29,387 nt of DNA from Oscillospiraceae bacterium UBA6409 (GTDB taxonomy: Bacteria; Bacillota; Clostridia; Oscillospirales; Oscillospiraceae): the NCBI GenBank assembly GCA_002438575.1, contig DJPP01000050.1, positions 1 through 29,387 of the forward strand, written 5' to 3'. The notes under the pieces were generated by a model. It worked only from the letters and a program-made list of their open reading frames with translations, did not search any database and had not been told where the DNA came from. Both the position numbers and the translations under genes were made by a program. Positions 1-8,213 of this stretch are shown piece by piece. How positions within the stretch are numbered: position 1 is the stretch's first letter; each line of letters opens with the position of its first letter.

Positions 1-171
1 GCCAAGGACGCCAAGCAGTCTCTGGTGGGCAACATGGTCAGCGAGGGCACCACACCCCGGAACCTCACCGACCTGATCGGCTCCCTGTGCGACCTGACCA
101 GCGGCAGCGGCGACAAGGGCACCCCCATCATCTACATCCAGGGCTATTTCGACAACTACACCAACGAATAA
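1..171 (+). CDS. 3' end of an unidentified protein gene (partial)
   Basis: Frame 1 is open from the window edge to a TAA at 169-171, giving the last 56 residues of a protein that starts outside the window. The fragment is polar and ends in QGYFDNYTNE. I see no recognisable domain, membrane segment or motif. It is followed 7 bases later by a good terminator, and its codon use is the GC-rich pattern of the neighbours, which supports a real gene end. Function unknown. Confidence 0.6.
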   Translation, partial: AKDAKQSLVGNMVSEGTTPRNLTDLIGSLCDLTSGSGDKGTPIIYIQGYFDNYTNE

Positions 172-178
172 ACAGCAG

Positions 179-212
179 CAGTCCCCCGGCAAGACCGGGG
201 GACTGCTTATTT
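179..212 (+). terminator. Rho-independent terminator of the partial gene
   Basis: An 11-bp perfect stem (179-189 with 195-205, CAGTCCCCCGG against its complement) with a 5-base loop is followed by a T-rich tract (CTTATTTTAT). It lies between the partial plus-strand gene and the end of the minus-strand permease at 219. Confidence 0.8.
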
Positions 213-218
213 TATGAT

Positions 219-2105
219 TCAATCGTATATGATCTCATCTACAACATTGGTGGAGGGTTCATCGTAGTCGTCAAGGCACTTCTCCGTTTCGTAGCCGGAG
301 CCGTCCACCTGAAATTCCAGCTCATCGATGAACGCCTGCATCCGCAGGGCAAAGGCGGGTACGCTCAGCGGCACGGTGGTGGATTGCTTCCGGTCTATCA
401 CCACGCGGAGCTGTACCTCCACATCATAATTGCCCTTGGCGTAGATGTCGTCGCTCAGCGGGTCCAGAGACACGGTGCTGTCGGCCGCGTCCGCCATGGC
501 GATGGTGGCAAGCTCCTGCGCCTGCTCCCGCGTCAGCTCTGCCACCTCGTCGGTGGTGTATCGGCGGACATAGCCGCTGACCACGGCGTCGACACCGCCG
601 TATTGCGCCAGCGAGCCGATGCCGATGATGCTCTCCCGGCTGTCGGTGCGGTTCACCAGCTGGGTCAGCAGGCGGTGGACATCGGAGCCATCGGCTATCG
701 ACACCGACCACTCACGGCGCAGGCTCGTGCCGTCCCGCAGCTGGTAATCCACCCGCACATAGCGGGAGGCCAGATGGCCCTCCGTGTCCGGATAAGTCTG
801 GTCGCTCAGCCTCTCACCCGTCGCATCGTACTGAGCCAGTATGGCGCGGTGGAGGGCGATGACCGCCTCCGCGGCGTCGGTGTCCTCGGAGTCAAAGTAC
901 GCCCCGGCGCAGTTGAAGGACACCGATTTAACGTTGTCGGCCTCGGGCACACGGTGCTGGAAGCCGGTGATATCCAGCTTGACGCACAGTGTCACCGCCG
1001 CCAGTGTCAGCACCAGCGCTGCCGTTTCCAGCCACCAGCGCTTGGTGAAGATGCGGAACTTTTTCTGCAGCAGCATCTGCGCGGCGAAGAAGCAGATCAC
1101 ACCCATGATGAGCTGGCAGAGCAGCAGGCCGGCGAAGCCATGGCCGCTGCCGAACACCAGGTAGTCCAGGAACAGGCCCAGGCCCCAACCGCCGCACAGG
1201 CCGATGGCCCACCGGGCCAGGGGCCGCAGCCAGCGGAAGGCCACGGCGTCGCCGGCCGTCTCGCTGGGGCGCTTCTGGTACAGATACCACACCAGTACCA
1301 GCAGGGCAAGGCCCGCCGCGGCGTAGATGACGCAGGCGGTATAGGCCGCGCCGGGCAGCGTATGGCAGTAGATGGTCCGTTCGTACTCGTTATACATGGC
1401 GCTGACCCAATAGCCCTCGCCATCGTTCAGCACGTTCCAGAGCCGCATTACCGGCGTCAGCCACAGCACCAGCGCAGACTCGCTGGCCGCGGCGTAGCCG
1501 TAGTAGAACAGGCGCGCCATCGTCTCCACGACCCATTTCAGCAGCACCGCGACCACATTCACCGCCGTGTACAGCACCGGAACAGCCAGCAGCCAGCCGG
1601 TGGCCATGGCACACAGGGAGCCGAGGGAGAAAAACAGCAGCTCCATCAGCTCTGTCAGCAGCAGCCAGGCGCCCAGCGCCGCCCAGTCCACATAGCCGCG
1701 GCCCGCGCTGGCCAACACCGCCAGCAGGAACACCAGCACATTGCCCGCCGTCAGCATACCGAAGCCCACGGCGCTGTGAGAGAAGAACTGCCGCGTGCGG
1801 GTGATGGGCAGGGTGTGCATGGCGCCGATAGCCCGCCCGTTCATCAGATAGGACCACACCGCCATGGCCGTCAGGCAGCCGAAGATCAGTGCCATGACCA
1901 CGGAGCCGTACAGCGCGTCCAGAATGGTGTTGTGCAGCGACGCTTCCAGCAGCGTCCGCATCTCCGGCCCGAAGTGCTCCGCCCGCAGCAGCTGCACCGG
2001 CAGAATCAGCACCCACACGGCCACATACAGAAACAGCAGCGGCCAGTAGCGCCGCGCGTCGCTGCGGAGCAGCGCGCGGTTACAGAAGGATGTCTTTCGC
2101 GGCAT
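219..2105 (-). CDS. ABC-2 type permease with large extracytoplasmic C-terminal domain
   Basis: A 628-residue membrane protein, the permease partner of the upstream ATPase. It begins MPRKTSFCNRALL, then a first hydrophobic helix (about residues 22-40) and several more helices over the first 330 residues. After a last helix near residues 355-375, about 250 C-terminal residues are soluble and rich in acidic residues, probably outside the membrane. A GTG at 2114 is possible, but GGAGG sits 8 bases before the ATG at 2105, so I chose that start. The gene overlaps the end of the ATPase gene by 26 bases, so translation is probably coupled. The family is the export-type permease found with YtrA regulators in Firmicutes, often linked to envelope stress or antibiotic response. 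The substrate is unknown. Confidence 0.85.
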   Translation of the reverse strand: MPRKTSFCNRALLRSDARRYWPLLFLYVAVWVLILPVQLLRAEHFGPEMRTLLEASLHNTILDALYGSVVMALIFGCLTAMAVWSYLMNGRAIGAMHTLPITRTRQFFSHSAVGFGMLTAGNVLVFLLAVLASAGRGYVDWAALGAWLLLTELMELLFFSLGSLCAMATGWLLAVPVLYTAVNVVAVLLKWVVETMARLFYYGYAAASESALVLWLTPVMRLWNVLNDGEGYWVSAMYNEYERTIYCHTLPGAAYTACVIYAAAGLALLVLVWYLYQKRPSETAGDAVAFRWLRPLARWAIGLCGGWGLGLFLDYLVFGSGHGFAGLLLCQLIMGVICFFAAQMLLQKKFRIFTKRWWLETAALVLTLAAVTLCVKLDITGFQHRVPEADNVKSVSFNCAGAYFDSEDTDAAEAVIALHRAILAQYDATGERLSDQTYPDTEGHLASRYVRVDYQLRDGTSLRREWSVSIADGSDVHRLLTQLVNRTDSRESIIGIGSLAQYGGVDAVVSGYVRRYTTDEVAELTREQAQELATIAMADAADSTVSLDPLSDDIYAKGNYDVEVQLRVVIDRKQSTTVPLSVPAFALRMQAFIDELEFQVDGSGYETEKCLDDYDEPSTNVVDEIIYD

Positions 2106-2979
2106 AGTCCACACCTCCCAGTTCGTAGATGAATATCTCCTCCAGCGTCAGCGGAATGGATTCCAGCAGCACCGGCTCAGTGATCTGCATCCGGCGCATG
2201 ATCTCCTGGCTGCTGCCCCGGATAATGTAGGTGTACACCCGACCCACATGACTGCGGTGCAGGATGTTCAGCTCCGCCGGCAGCGGCGGCTCCGTCACGC
2301 CCTGATAGGCCACCTGTAATTTGACCGTGTTGTCCTGCAGGTCACTGAGACTGCGCTCCAGCAGCACCCTTCCGCGGTTCAGAATACCCACGTGGTCGCA
2401 CACGTCCTCCAGCTCCCGCAGGTTGTGGCTGGACACCAGCACCGTGGTGCCGCGCTCGGCCACATCGCCCAGCAGCAGGGACCACACCTGCCGCCGCATC
2501 ACCGGGTCAAGGCCGTCCACCGGCTCGTCCAGAATGAGGTACTCCGGCATACAGCACACCGTCAGCCAGAAGGCCGCCTGCTTCTGCATACCCTTGGACA
2601 TACGGCGCAGCATCATCTTCTCGTCCAGAGGGAACACCTGTTTCAGCTTCTCGTACCGTTCCCAGCTGAAGGCCGGGTAGACGCCCGCGTAGAACTTCGC
2701 CATCTCCCGTATGCCCGCCTGGGGGAAATAGTACCAGTCGTCGCCGATAACGGCCATACGGCTCTTCACGGCGGTGTTCTCATATACCGGTTGACCGTCC
2801 ACCAGCACGTCGCCGCTGTCCTGCCGGTAAATGCCCGCCAGATGGCGGATGATGGTGGATTTGCCCGCGCCGTTGGGACCCACCAGGCCGTACACCGCGC
2901 CGTGGGGCACCGTCATGGTCAGGCCGTCCAGCGCCCGGAAGCCGTCAAAGGTCTTGACGACGTTTTTTACCTCGATCAT
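2080..2979 (-). CDS. ABC transporter ATP-binding protein (YtrB/CcmA-like)
   Basis: A 299-residue ATPase that energises the downstream permease. Walker A GPNGAGKST is at residues 34-42, Walker B YLILDEP at 147-153, the D-loop GLDP follows, and the H-loop histidine is at 185. The signature motif is degenerate (MSKGMQKQ at 127-134 instead of LSGGQ), which is common in this export subfamily. The frame extends to 3000, but GGAGGAG precedes the ATG at 2979 and that ATG overlaps the gntR stop as ATGA, so 2979 is the start. It is the second gene of a gntR-ATPase-permease operon. Confidence 0.93.
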   Translation of the reverse strand: MIEVKNVVKTFDGFRALDGLTMTVPHGAVYGLVGPNGAGKSTIIRHLAGIYRQDSGDVLVDGQPVYENTAVKSRMAVIGDDWYYFPQAGIREMAKFYAGVYPAFSWERYEKLKQVFPLDEKMMLRRMSKGMQKQAAFWLTVCCMPEYLILDEPVDGLDPVMRRQVWSLLLGDVAERGTTVLVSSHNLRELEDVCDHVGILNRGRVLLERSLSDLQDNTVKLQVAYQGVTEPPLPAELNILHRSHVGRVYTYIIRGSSQEIMRRMQITEPVLLESIPLTLEEIFIYELGGVDYAAKDILL

Positions 2980-3338
2980 TTGCCCTCTCCTCCTTCCCAA
3001 AGTGCCAGCAGCTGCTCCCGGGTATAGCCCAGGCTCTTCAGCTCCTCCAATACCGGGGCAAGCCGCCCCGTCAGCTCAGCGATGCGCCGCAGATGCTCGC
3101 CGTCCCCGGCGGAGACAAAGCTCCCCTTGCCCGCCACGGAGTAGATGTACCCCTCCGCCTCCAGCTCGGCATACGCCCGCTGGATGGTGTTGGGATTGAT
3201 GGCCAGCTGCGTAGCCAGAGAGCGCACGGAGGGCAGCTTCTCATCCGGCTCCAGCAGCCCCGTCAGCATCATGCGCCGCAGGCTGTCCTTCACCTGCTGG
3301 TACAGGGGACGGCTGTCCCGGTAGTCCAGCACGATCAT
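2976..3338 (-). CDS. GntR-family transcriptional regulator, YtrA type
   Basis: A 120-residue DNA-binding regulator. The N-terminal winged helix covers about residues 8-77, with the family hallmarks RPLYQQV, KLPSVRSLA, NPNTIQRAY and the wing GKGSFV. Only about 40 residues follow, which is the short effector part typical of the YtrA subfamily, whose members usually repress their own operon with an ABC transporter. An AAGGAG lies 10 bases before the ATG at 3338; the GTG at 3347 is too close to that site. It is the first gene of the operon and its stop overlaps the ATPase start. A palindrome near its transcription start (3363-3389) is the likely target. Confidence 0.93.
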   Translation of the reverse strand: MIVLDYRDSRPLYQQVKDSLRRMMLTGLLEPDEKLPSVRSLATQLAINPNTIQRAYAELEAEGYIYSVAGKGSFVSAGDGEHLRRIAELTGRLAPVLEELKSLGYTREQLLALWEGGEGK

Positions 3339-3362
3339 ATCGCACACGCTCCTTTCCGTATC

Positions 3363-3389
3363 AAGTGTATTATGCGTGTTAGTACAGTT
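3363..3389. promoter_or_regulatory. Candidate YtrA/GntR operator (imperfect palindrome)
   Basis: The arms AA[G/C]TGTA[T/C]TA are inverted around a 6-7 base centre (left arm 3363-3372, right arm 3379-3389). The dyad lies just downstream of the -10 box of the gntR promoter, over the expected transcription start, as expected for autorepression. YtrA-type regulators are known to bind similar GTGTA-containing dyads; the assignment to this regulator is inference. Confidence 0.6.
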
Positions 3390-3419
3390 AGCATATCACG
3401 ATGTTCTCCCTCCTGTCAA
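3390..3419 (-). promoter_or_regulatory. Promoter of the gntR-ABC operon
   Basis: Read on the minus strand: a perfect -35 TTGACA (3419-3414), an 18-base spacer and -10 TATGCT (3395-3390). It points at gntR, whose ATG is about 50 bases downstream. Confidence 0.75.
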
Positions 3420-3431
3420 GGAAAATTTTTC

Positions 3432-3460
3432 TTTTCATCCCCGGGGTTTCGTAGTATAAT
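3432..3460 (+). promoter_or_regulatory. Promoter of proBA
   Basis: A perfect -10 TATAAT at 3455-3460 lies 34 bases before the proB ATG. The matching -35, TTTTCA at 3432-3437 with a 17-base spacer, is weak (4 of 6 consensus bases). It is divergent from the gntR promoter. Confidence 0.6.
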
Positions 3461-3494
3461 GGCTCCAAATTCTTTTCCCGAAGGGGGCATTTCT

Positions 3495-4277
3495 ATGCGT
3501 ATCACGGTAAAAGTCGGTACCTCTACCCTGGCCCACGCCACCGGGCGGCTGAACATCCAGCGGATGGAGGGCCTGTGCAAGGTCCTGAGCGACCTGAAAA
3601 ACGCCGGGCACGAGATCATTCTCGTCTCCTCCGGCGCCATCGGCATGGGCGTGGGCAAGCTGAACCTGCCGGGACGACCTAAGGATATGCCCACGAAGCA
3701 GGCAGCCGCCGCCGTGGGTCAGTGCGAGCTGATGTATACCTACGACAAGCTGTTCAACGAGTACAACCACACGGTGGCACAGGTGCTGCTCACCGGCGAG
3801 GACGTGAAAAACGAGCAGCGCAGCCGCAATATGCGGAACACCATTTTCCGCCTGCTGGAGCTGGGCGCGCTGCCCATCATCAACGAAAACGACACCGTAG
3901 CCACCGACGAGGTGGGTGTGGAGAACACCATCGGCGAAAACGACACGCTTTCCGCCATCGTGGCGGCGGCGGTACACGCCGACCTGCTGATCCTGCTCAG
4001 CGATATCGACGGCCTGTACGACGGCGATCCCCACAGGGATCCCACCGCGAAGCTTATCCCCGTGGTGCCGTCCATCGACGCGCACATTCTCGCTCTGGGC
4101 GGCGGCAGCGGCAGCAGCCTGGGCACCGGCGGCATGGCCACCAAGCTGAAGGCGGCGCAGATCGTCACCGCCGCCGGCTGCCAGATGGTCATCGCCAACG
4201 GCAGCAAGCCCGCCCTGCTGTACGACATCGTGGACGGCAAGCCCGTGGGCACCCGATTTCTGGCAAAGGAGCGCTGA
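3495..4277 (+). CDS. proB: Glutamate 5-kinase, short form without PUA domain
   Basis: Catalyses ATP-dependent phosphorylation of L-glutamate to glutamate 5-phosphate, the first step of proline synthesis, in the cytoplasm. The 260-residue amino acid kinase fold is complete: VKVGTSTL at the N-terminus, SSGAIGMG for phosphate binding, NENDTV for glutamate binding and GTGGMATKL near the C-terminus. The C-terminal PUA domain found in the roughly 367-residue E. coli enzyme is absent, as in many Firmicutes. The start at 3495 follows an AAGGGGG site. The stop is 2 bases before proA, and the proA ribosome binding site lies inside the end of proB, so the two are translated from one message. Confidence 0.96.
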   Translation: MRITVKVGTSTLAHATGRLNIQRMEGLCKVLSDLKNAGHEIILVSSGAIGMGVGKLNLPGRPKDMPTKQAAAAVGQCELMYTYDKLFNEYNHTVAQVLLTGEDVKNEQRSRNMRNTIFRLLELGALPIINENDTVATDEVGVENTIGENDTLSAIVAAAVHADLLILLSDIDGLYDGDPHRDPTAKLIPVVPSIDAHILALGGGSGSSLGTGGMATKLKAAQIVTAAGCQMVIANGSKPALLYDIVDGKPVGTRFLAKER

Positions 4278-4279
4278 AC

Positions 4280-5536
4280 ATGACTACCATTGATATCCTG
4301 AAAAAGACCCGCGCCGCCCGCGGCGGACTGGCTGCCCTGGATGAGGCAGGCAAAAACGCCCTGCTGCTGTCCATGGCCGACAGTCTTCTGTCCCACGAGG
4401 GCGCTATTCTGGCGGAAAACGAAGCCGACATGAATGATGCCCGGGGGCACATCTCCGACGTGATGCTGGACCGGCTGCGGCTGGACCATGACCGGCTGGC
4501 AGGCATGGCCAACGGCGTGCGGGCCATTGCCGCCCTGCCGGACCACACCGGCCGCGTGCTGTCTGAGGTGCGCCGCCCCAACGGCCTGGTCATCCAGAAG
4601 GTACAGGTCCCCCTGGGGCTGGTGTCTATCATCTACGAGAGCCGCCCTAACGTCACCTCGGACGCGGCGGCCCTGGCACTGAAGTCCGGCAATGTCTGCG
4701 TGCTCCGCAGCGGCAAGGAGGCCTACCGCACCGCCCGCGCCATCGTGCAGGCGCTGAAGGCCGGCATCGCCGCCGAGGGCGGCGACCCGGACATCCTGAA
4801 CATCGTGGATGACACCACCCATCAGTCCGCCGCGGACATCATGACCGCCAAGGGTCTGGTGGATCTGCTGATCCCCCGGGGCGGCGCGGGACTGATCCGG
4901 GCCTGCGTGGCCGGCGCCACCGTGCCCTGCATCGAGACGGGCACCGGCATCTGCCACGTGTATGTAGACGAGAGCGCCGACCCGGATATGGCGCTGAACA
5001 TTGTGGAGAACGCCAAAGCCAGCCGCCCCTCCGTGTGCAATGCCGAGGAGGTACTGCTGGTACACAGCGCCGCGGCGGCGGAATTTCTGCCCCGGCTGAA
5101 AAAGCGCCTGGTGGACGAGCGCGCCGCCGCCGGAAAGGTGCCTGTGGAGCTGCGGCTGGACGAGCGCGCCGCGGCGATCATCCCCGGTACTCCCGCCGGC
5201 GAGCAGGACTTCGACACCGAATTTCTGGACTACATCCTGGCCGTGAAGATCGTGGACAGCGTGGACGAGGCCATTGCCCACATCGCCGCCCACTCCACCG
5301 GCCACAGCGAGGCCATCGTCACCGAAGACCCCGCCCACGCCGAGGCCTTTGTTAACGGGGTGGACAGCGCCGCCGTATATGTCAACGCCTCCACCCGTTT
5401 TACCGACGGCGGCGAGTTCGGTCTGGGCTGCGAGATGGGTATCTCCACCCAGAAGCTCCACGCCCGGGGTCCCATGGGTCTGGACGAGCTGACCACGTAC
5501 AAATATGTCATCCGCGGCAGCGGGCAGATCAGATGA
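4280..5536 (+). CDS. proA: Glutamate-5-semialdehyde dehydrogenase (gamma-glutamyl phosphate reductase)
   Basis: Reduces the ProB product glutamate 5-phosphate to glutamate 5-semialdehyde with NADPH. At 418 residues it has the full length of the family (about 415). The aldehyde-dehydrogenase-type catalytic cysteine is in RPSVCNAEE, and the family blocks IYESRPNVT and GCEMGISTQKLHARGPMGL are present. The open frame extends far upstream, but AAGGAG sits 8 bases before the ATG at 4280, two bases after proB ends. A strong terminator follows within 5 bases. proC is not in the window. Confidence 0.97.
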   Translation: MTTIDILKKTRAARGGLAALDEAGKNALLLSMADSLLSHEGAILAENEADMNDARGHISDVMLDRLRLDHDRLAGMANGVRAIAALPDHTGRVLSEVRRPNGLVIQKVQVPLGLVSIIYESRPNVTSDAAALALKSGNVCVLRSGKEAYRTARAIVQALKAGIAAEGGDPDILNIVDDTTHQSAADIMTAKGLVDLLIPRGGAGLIRACVAGATVPCIETGTGICHVYVDESADPDMALNIVENAKASRPSVCNAEEVLLVHSAAAAEFLPRLKKRLVDERAAAGKVPVELRLDERAAAIIPGTPAGEQDFDTEFLDYILAVKIVDSVDEAIAHIAAHSTGHSEAIVTEDPAHAEAFVNGVDSAAVYVNASTRFTDGGEFGLGCEMGISTQKLHARGPMGLDELTTYKYVIRGSGQIR

Positions 5537-5540
5537 AGCA

Positions 5541-5568
5541 AAAAGAGACGGCATTCGCCGTCTCTTTT
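5541..5568. terminator. Bidirectional terminator between proA and the ABC ATPase
   Basis: A perfect 12-bp stem (5541-5552 with 5557-5568) closes on an ATTC loop, with A4 on one side and T4 on the other, so it can stop transcripts from both strands. It touches the stop codon of the minus-strand ATPase gene. Confidence 0.9.
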
Positions 5569-6131
5569 CATATTTCCACGATCTCTGCGCCCAGGGCCGC
5601 GGCGTCCGCCCGGTCATGGGTGACGCACAGCACCGCCGCGCCGTTCCGGCGCCGCAGGAGGTACTGCGCTGCCCGGTCACGGGCCGCAGCGTCCAAGCCC
5701 TTGAAGGGCTCATCCAGCAGCAGCAGCTCCGGCCCATAACACACCGCCCGGGCGATAGACACCCGCCGCCGCTGCCCGCCGGACAGCTCCGCCGCCCGCT
5801 GGCGCACGCAGTCCGCCAGCCCCAGCTCCCGCAGGTGTACTTCAACATCCGAGGGGGACATGATCCGGCCCGTGACCAGACGCACATTCTCCACGGCGTC
5901 CAGCTGCGGGCACAGACGATCCTCCTGAAACACGAAGCCCACACGCTCCGGCACACCGGAGACGGTGCCGCTGTCCAGCGGCTCCAACCCGGCGATACAG
6001 CGCAGGAGCGTGGTCTTGCCGCGGCCGGAGGGGGCCATCAGGCACACCACCGCCCCGTCCGGGACGGTCAGGCTCACGTCCTCCAGCACGGCCTTGTCGC
6101 CGAAGCGCTTGTACAGATGTGCCGCGTTCAT
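5568..6131 (-). CDS. ABC transporter ATPase, nitrate/sulfonate/taurine (SsuB-like) type, short
   Basis: A 187-residue ATPase energising import through the adjacent permease. Walker A is APSGRGKTT at residues 33-41 (Ala where the family usually has Gly, Arg where it usually has Cys), the Q-loop FQED is at 68-71, the signature LSGGQRRR at 116-123, Walker B LLLLDEP at 136-142 and the H-loop THD near 171. It is shorter than the usual 240-260 residues because the C-terminal part after the H-loop is nearly absent. The ATG at 6131 overlaps the permease stop as ATGA, which fixes the start. It is the last gene of a regulator-lipoprotein-permease-ATPase operon. The substrate cannot be read from the sequence. 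Confidence 0.92.
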   Translation of the reverse strand: MNAAHLYKRFGDKAVLEDVSLTVPDGAVVCLMAPSGRGKTTLLRCIAGLEPLDSGTVSGVPERVGFVFQEDRLCPQLDAVENVRLVTGRIMSPSDVEVHLRELGLADCVRQRAAELSGGQRRRVSIARAVCYGPELLLLDEPFKGLDAAARDRAAQYLLRRRNGAAVLCVTHDRADAAALGAEIVEI

Positions 6132-6904
6132 GCGCCGCACCCCCTTTCCAGCCGACGGAAGCCCCGCCGCAGCAGGGCCAGCACCAGTCGCTCAAACAGG
6201 GCGCTCAGCGCCACGATCACCACGGTCCAGGCCAGCAGGTCGGCGGTCTGGAGGTAGATCTTCGCGTCGTACAGTCTCTCGCCCAGGGAGCCGGCCACCA
6301 CACCGATGACCTCGGCCGCCACGCCGGCCTTCCAGCTCATGCCCAGGGCCGCGGCGCAGCCCGCCAACAGGAACGGCTCCACCGCCGGCAGCAGAATGCT
6401 GTGCAGCTGCCGCCGCCAGGGCACCCGGAAAGCCCGGGCCATTTCCAGAAGCTGGCTATCCGCACTGCGGAGGCCCGCCAGCACATTGGTGTACAGAATG
6501 GGGAAGACCATCAGGAACGAGATGAACAGCGGCAGCGCCGATGCCCGCATCCAGATCAGTGCCAGGATGATGAACGACGCCACCGGCACCGCCTTTATGG
6601 CCAGCACATAGGGCCGTAGCAGCACCTCCACCGCCGGCCAGCGCCCCGCCGCCAGCGCCAGCACAAAGGCCAGCACCAGCGCCAGAGCAAAACCGCCGGC
6701 GATACGGCAGAAGCTGAACCACACCGCCCGCCGGAACGCCGCCGTCACCGCCAGGGTGCAAAGCCGCCCCAGCACCGCGATCGGCCCCGGCAGCAGCAGT
6801 GCCGAGCCCACGGCCCAGGAGACCGCCTGCCACACTGCCAGCGCCAGCACCACCGCGCCGACACGCTGCCAGGTCTTTATTTTTTTGTCCGCAGGCGCGC
6901 TCAT
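6128..6904 (-). CDS. ABC transporter permease, SsuC/TauC-like
   Basis: A 258-residue inner membrane permease of the BPD_transp_1 family with about six hydrophobic segments. The cytoplasmic EAA-type loop that docks with the ATPase is seen as LEMARAFRVPWRRQ followed by LLPAVEPF. The ATG at 6904 overlaps the stop of the lipoprotein gene as ATGA, and the gene itself overlaps the ATPase in the same way, so the three are translationally coupled. Confidence 0.93.
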   Translation of the reverse strand: MSAPADKKIKTWQRVGAVVLALAVWQAVSWAVGSALLLPGPIAVLGRLCTLAVTAAFRRAVWFSFCRIAGGFALALVLAFVLALAAGRWPAVEVLLRPYVLAIKAVPVASFIILALIWMRASALPLFISFLMVFPILYTNVLAGLRSADSQLLEMARAFRVPWRRQLHSILLPAVEPFLLAGCAAALGMSWKAGVAAEVIGVVAGSLGERLYDAKIYLQTADLLAWTVVIVALSALFERLVLALLRRGFRRLERGCGA

Positions 6905-7905
6905 GCGCCCGTCCAATAGAAGCCGTCGCCGGGCATGGCGCCGCCCACGGCCTCCGCCTTCAGGTCATACAGCGTTTGCAGATAGCCGCCCACGGCGACC
7001 TTCATATCCACGCCGGTGATGCATACCAGGTTGCACTGGGGCAGCGCCTTCTCCGCCACGGCGGCCTTGACGATGCCGTACTGTTCCACCAGCGCTGCGG
7101 TCTCGGCCGGGTGCTCATTGGCGTAGTCCGTGCTGGCAGCGTAGTCCTCCAGGAAAGCCGCCAGTTCCGCCGGATGCTCATCGGCAAAGGCCTTGCGGGC
7201 CACCAGTACCGAGGTGATCAGGCGGCTGCCGTTGTCCAGCGCATCCCATTCGGCGCTCAGATCCAGCGCCACGCGCAGGCCCTCCACCTGGCTCTGGGCC
7301 ACGGTGACAAAGGGCTGGGGCAGCATGGCCACGGCGTTCTCCTGCTCCGCCATCAGGGCCACGATCTCCGTGGGCTCGCTCTTCCACTCCACCTGCACGT
7401 CCTCGCCCAGGGTCAGCCCGTGCTGCGAGAGCAGGTAGGTCAGCGCGTACTCCGGGGTGGCGCCCTTACCGGTGGCGTAGATAGTCTTGCCGTTCAGCGA
7501 GGCAATGTCCGTCACTGTCTCGCCGCCCTTTTCCACGATATACAGCACGCCCAGGGTGCCGGCGGCCAGCAGCACCACGCCGCCCTCGGTCTGGTTGTAC
7601 AGAATCGCCGCCACGTTGGCCGGCACCGCCAGCACATCCAGGTCGCCCTGCACCAGCTGGGGCGTCAGCTCGTTGGCGCTGGCCGCGATGGTGTAGGTAT
7701 ACGCGTTCCGGCCCAGGCCGTTGTCCGCGTCGTCAAACAGCTTTACCATGCCCATGGAGGTGGGGCCCTTCAGCCCGCCCAGGCGGAGGGCGACGTTCTC
7801 TGTCTCAGCGCCGTCCGAAGCCGTATCCGGGGCCTTTGTCTGGCCGCAGGCGGTCAGGGACAGTGCCAGTATCAAGGCCAGCACAAGGGTAATGATCCGT
7901 TTCAT
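6901..7905 (-). CDS. ABC transporter substrate-binding lipoprotein, NMT1/SsuA-like
   Basis: A 334-residue solute receptor. The signal peptide ends in the lipobox LTAC with Cys20 as the lipid-anchored residue, followed by a short polar linker. The mature part has the look of the NMT1/SsuA periplasmic-binding fold, including the segments GDLDVLAVPANVA and LNGKTIYATGKG. NMT1-family receptors bind ligands such as pyrimidine precursors, sulfonates or bicarbonate; which one applies here cannot be told. AGGAAGGAG precedes the ATG. It follows the TM1266-like gene by 50 bases with no terminator seen between them, so the two are probably co-transcribed. Confidence 0.9.
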   Translation of the reverse strand: MKRIITLVLALILALSLTACGQTKAPDTASDGAETENVALRLGGLKGPTSMGMVKLFDDADNGLGRNAYTYTIAASANELTPQLVQGDLDVLAVPANVAAILYNQTEGGVVLLAAGTLGVLYIVEKGGETVTDIASLNGKTIYATGKGATPEYALTYLLSQHGLTLGEDVQVEWKSEPTEIVALMAEQENAVAMLPQPFVTVAQSQVEGLRVALDLSAEWDALDNGSRLITSVLVARKAFADEHPAELAAFLEDYAASTDYANEHPAETAALVEQYGIVKAAVAEKALPQCNLVCITGVDMKVAVGGYLQTLYDLKAEAVGGAMPGDGFYWTGA

Positions 7906-7955
7906 ATGGGTTCTCCTTCCTGTACGATCATGATCTTTTATGGATACCTTGGTGT

Positions 7956-8213
7956 TTATACAGGGGCAACAACATGGGAGTACAGTGTCTTGGCACTGAC
8001 ACCCTCCAGCCGCCCGATCTTCCCGCTGAGGGCGGAGATCGCGTCCTGCGGCGCATCCAGCACCACGGAGATGATATTCACGCCCCGGGCACGGTAGGGC
8101 ACGCCCATCCGCCCGATGATATACATACCGTACTGATGCAGCAGCGCGTTCAGCTCCGTCACCGCGTCCTCATTTTCCACAATGACTGCAATGACCGCCA
8201 CGCGTGTTTCCAT
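7956..8213 (-). CDS. TM1266-like putative [FeFe]-hydrogenase system regulator
   Basis: An 85-residue ACT/NikR-C-like domain protein. METRVAVIAVIVE, a central LLHQYG and IIGRMGVPYR, then ISALSGKIGRLEGVSAKTLYS match the pattern of TM1266 of Thermotoga, the iron-only hydrogenase system regulator family, whose genes often accompany hydrogenase maturation genes. The frame is open to 8267, but GGGAGG lies about 6 bases before the ATG at 8213 and the first 18 residues of the longer frame do not fit the family. It is the first gene of the ABC operon, behind a structured leader. It has no DNA-binding domain, so a small-molecule sensing role is more likely than direct DNA binding (inference). Confidence 0.87.
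   Translation of the reverse strand: METRVAVIAVIVENEDAVTELNALLHQYGMYIIGRMGVPYRARGVNIISVVLDAPQDAISALSGKIGRLEGVSAKTLYSHVVAPV

Noticed and set aside
87-2132. A 681-codon open frame antisense to the ABC permease
   Set aside because: It is a by-product of GC-rich codon use on the opposite strand: composition is His/Gln/Arg-rich, there is no ribosome binding site, and the minus-strand frame encodes recognisable families.
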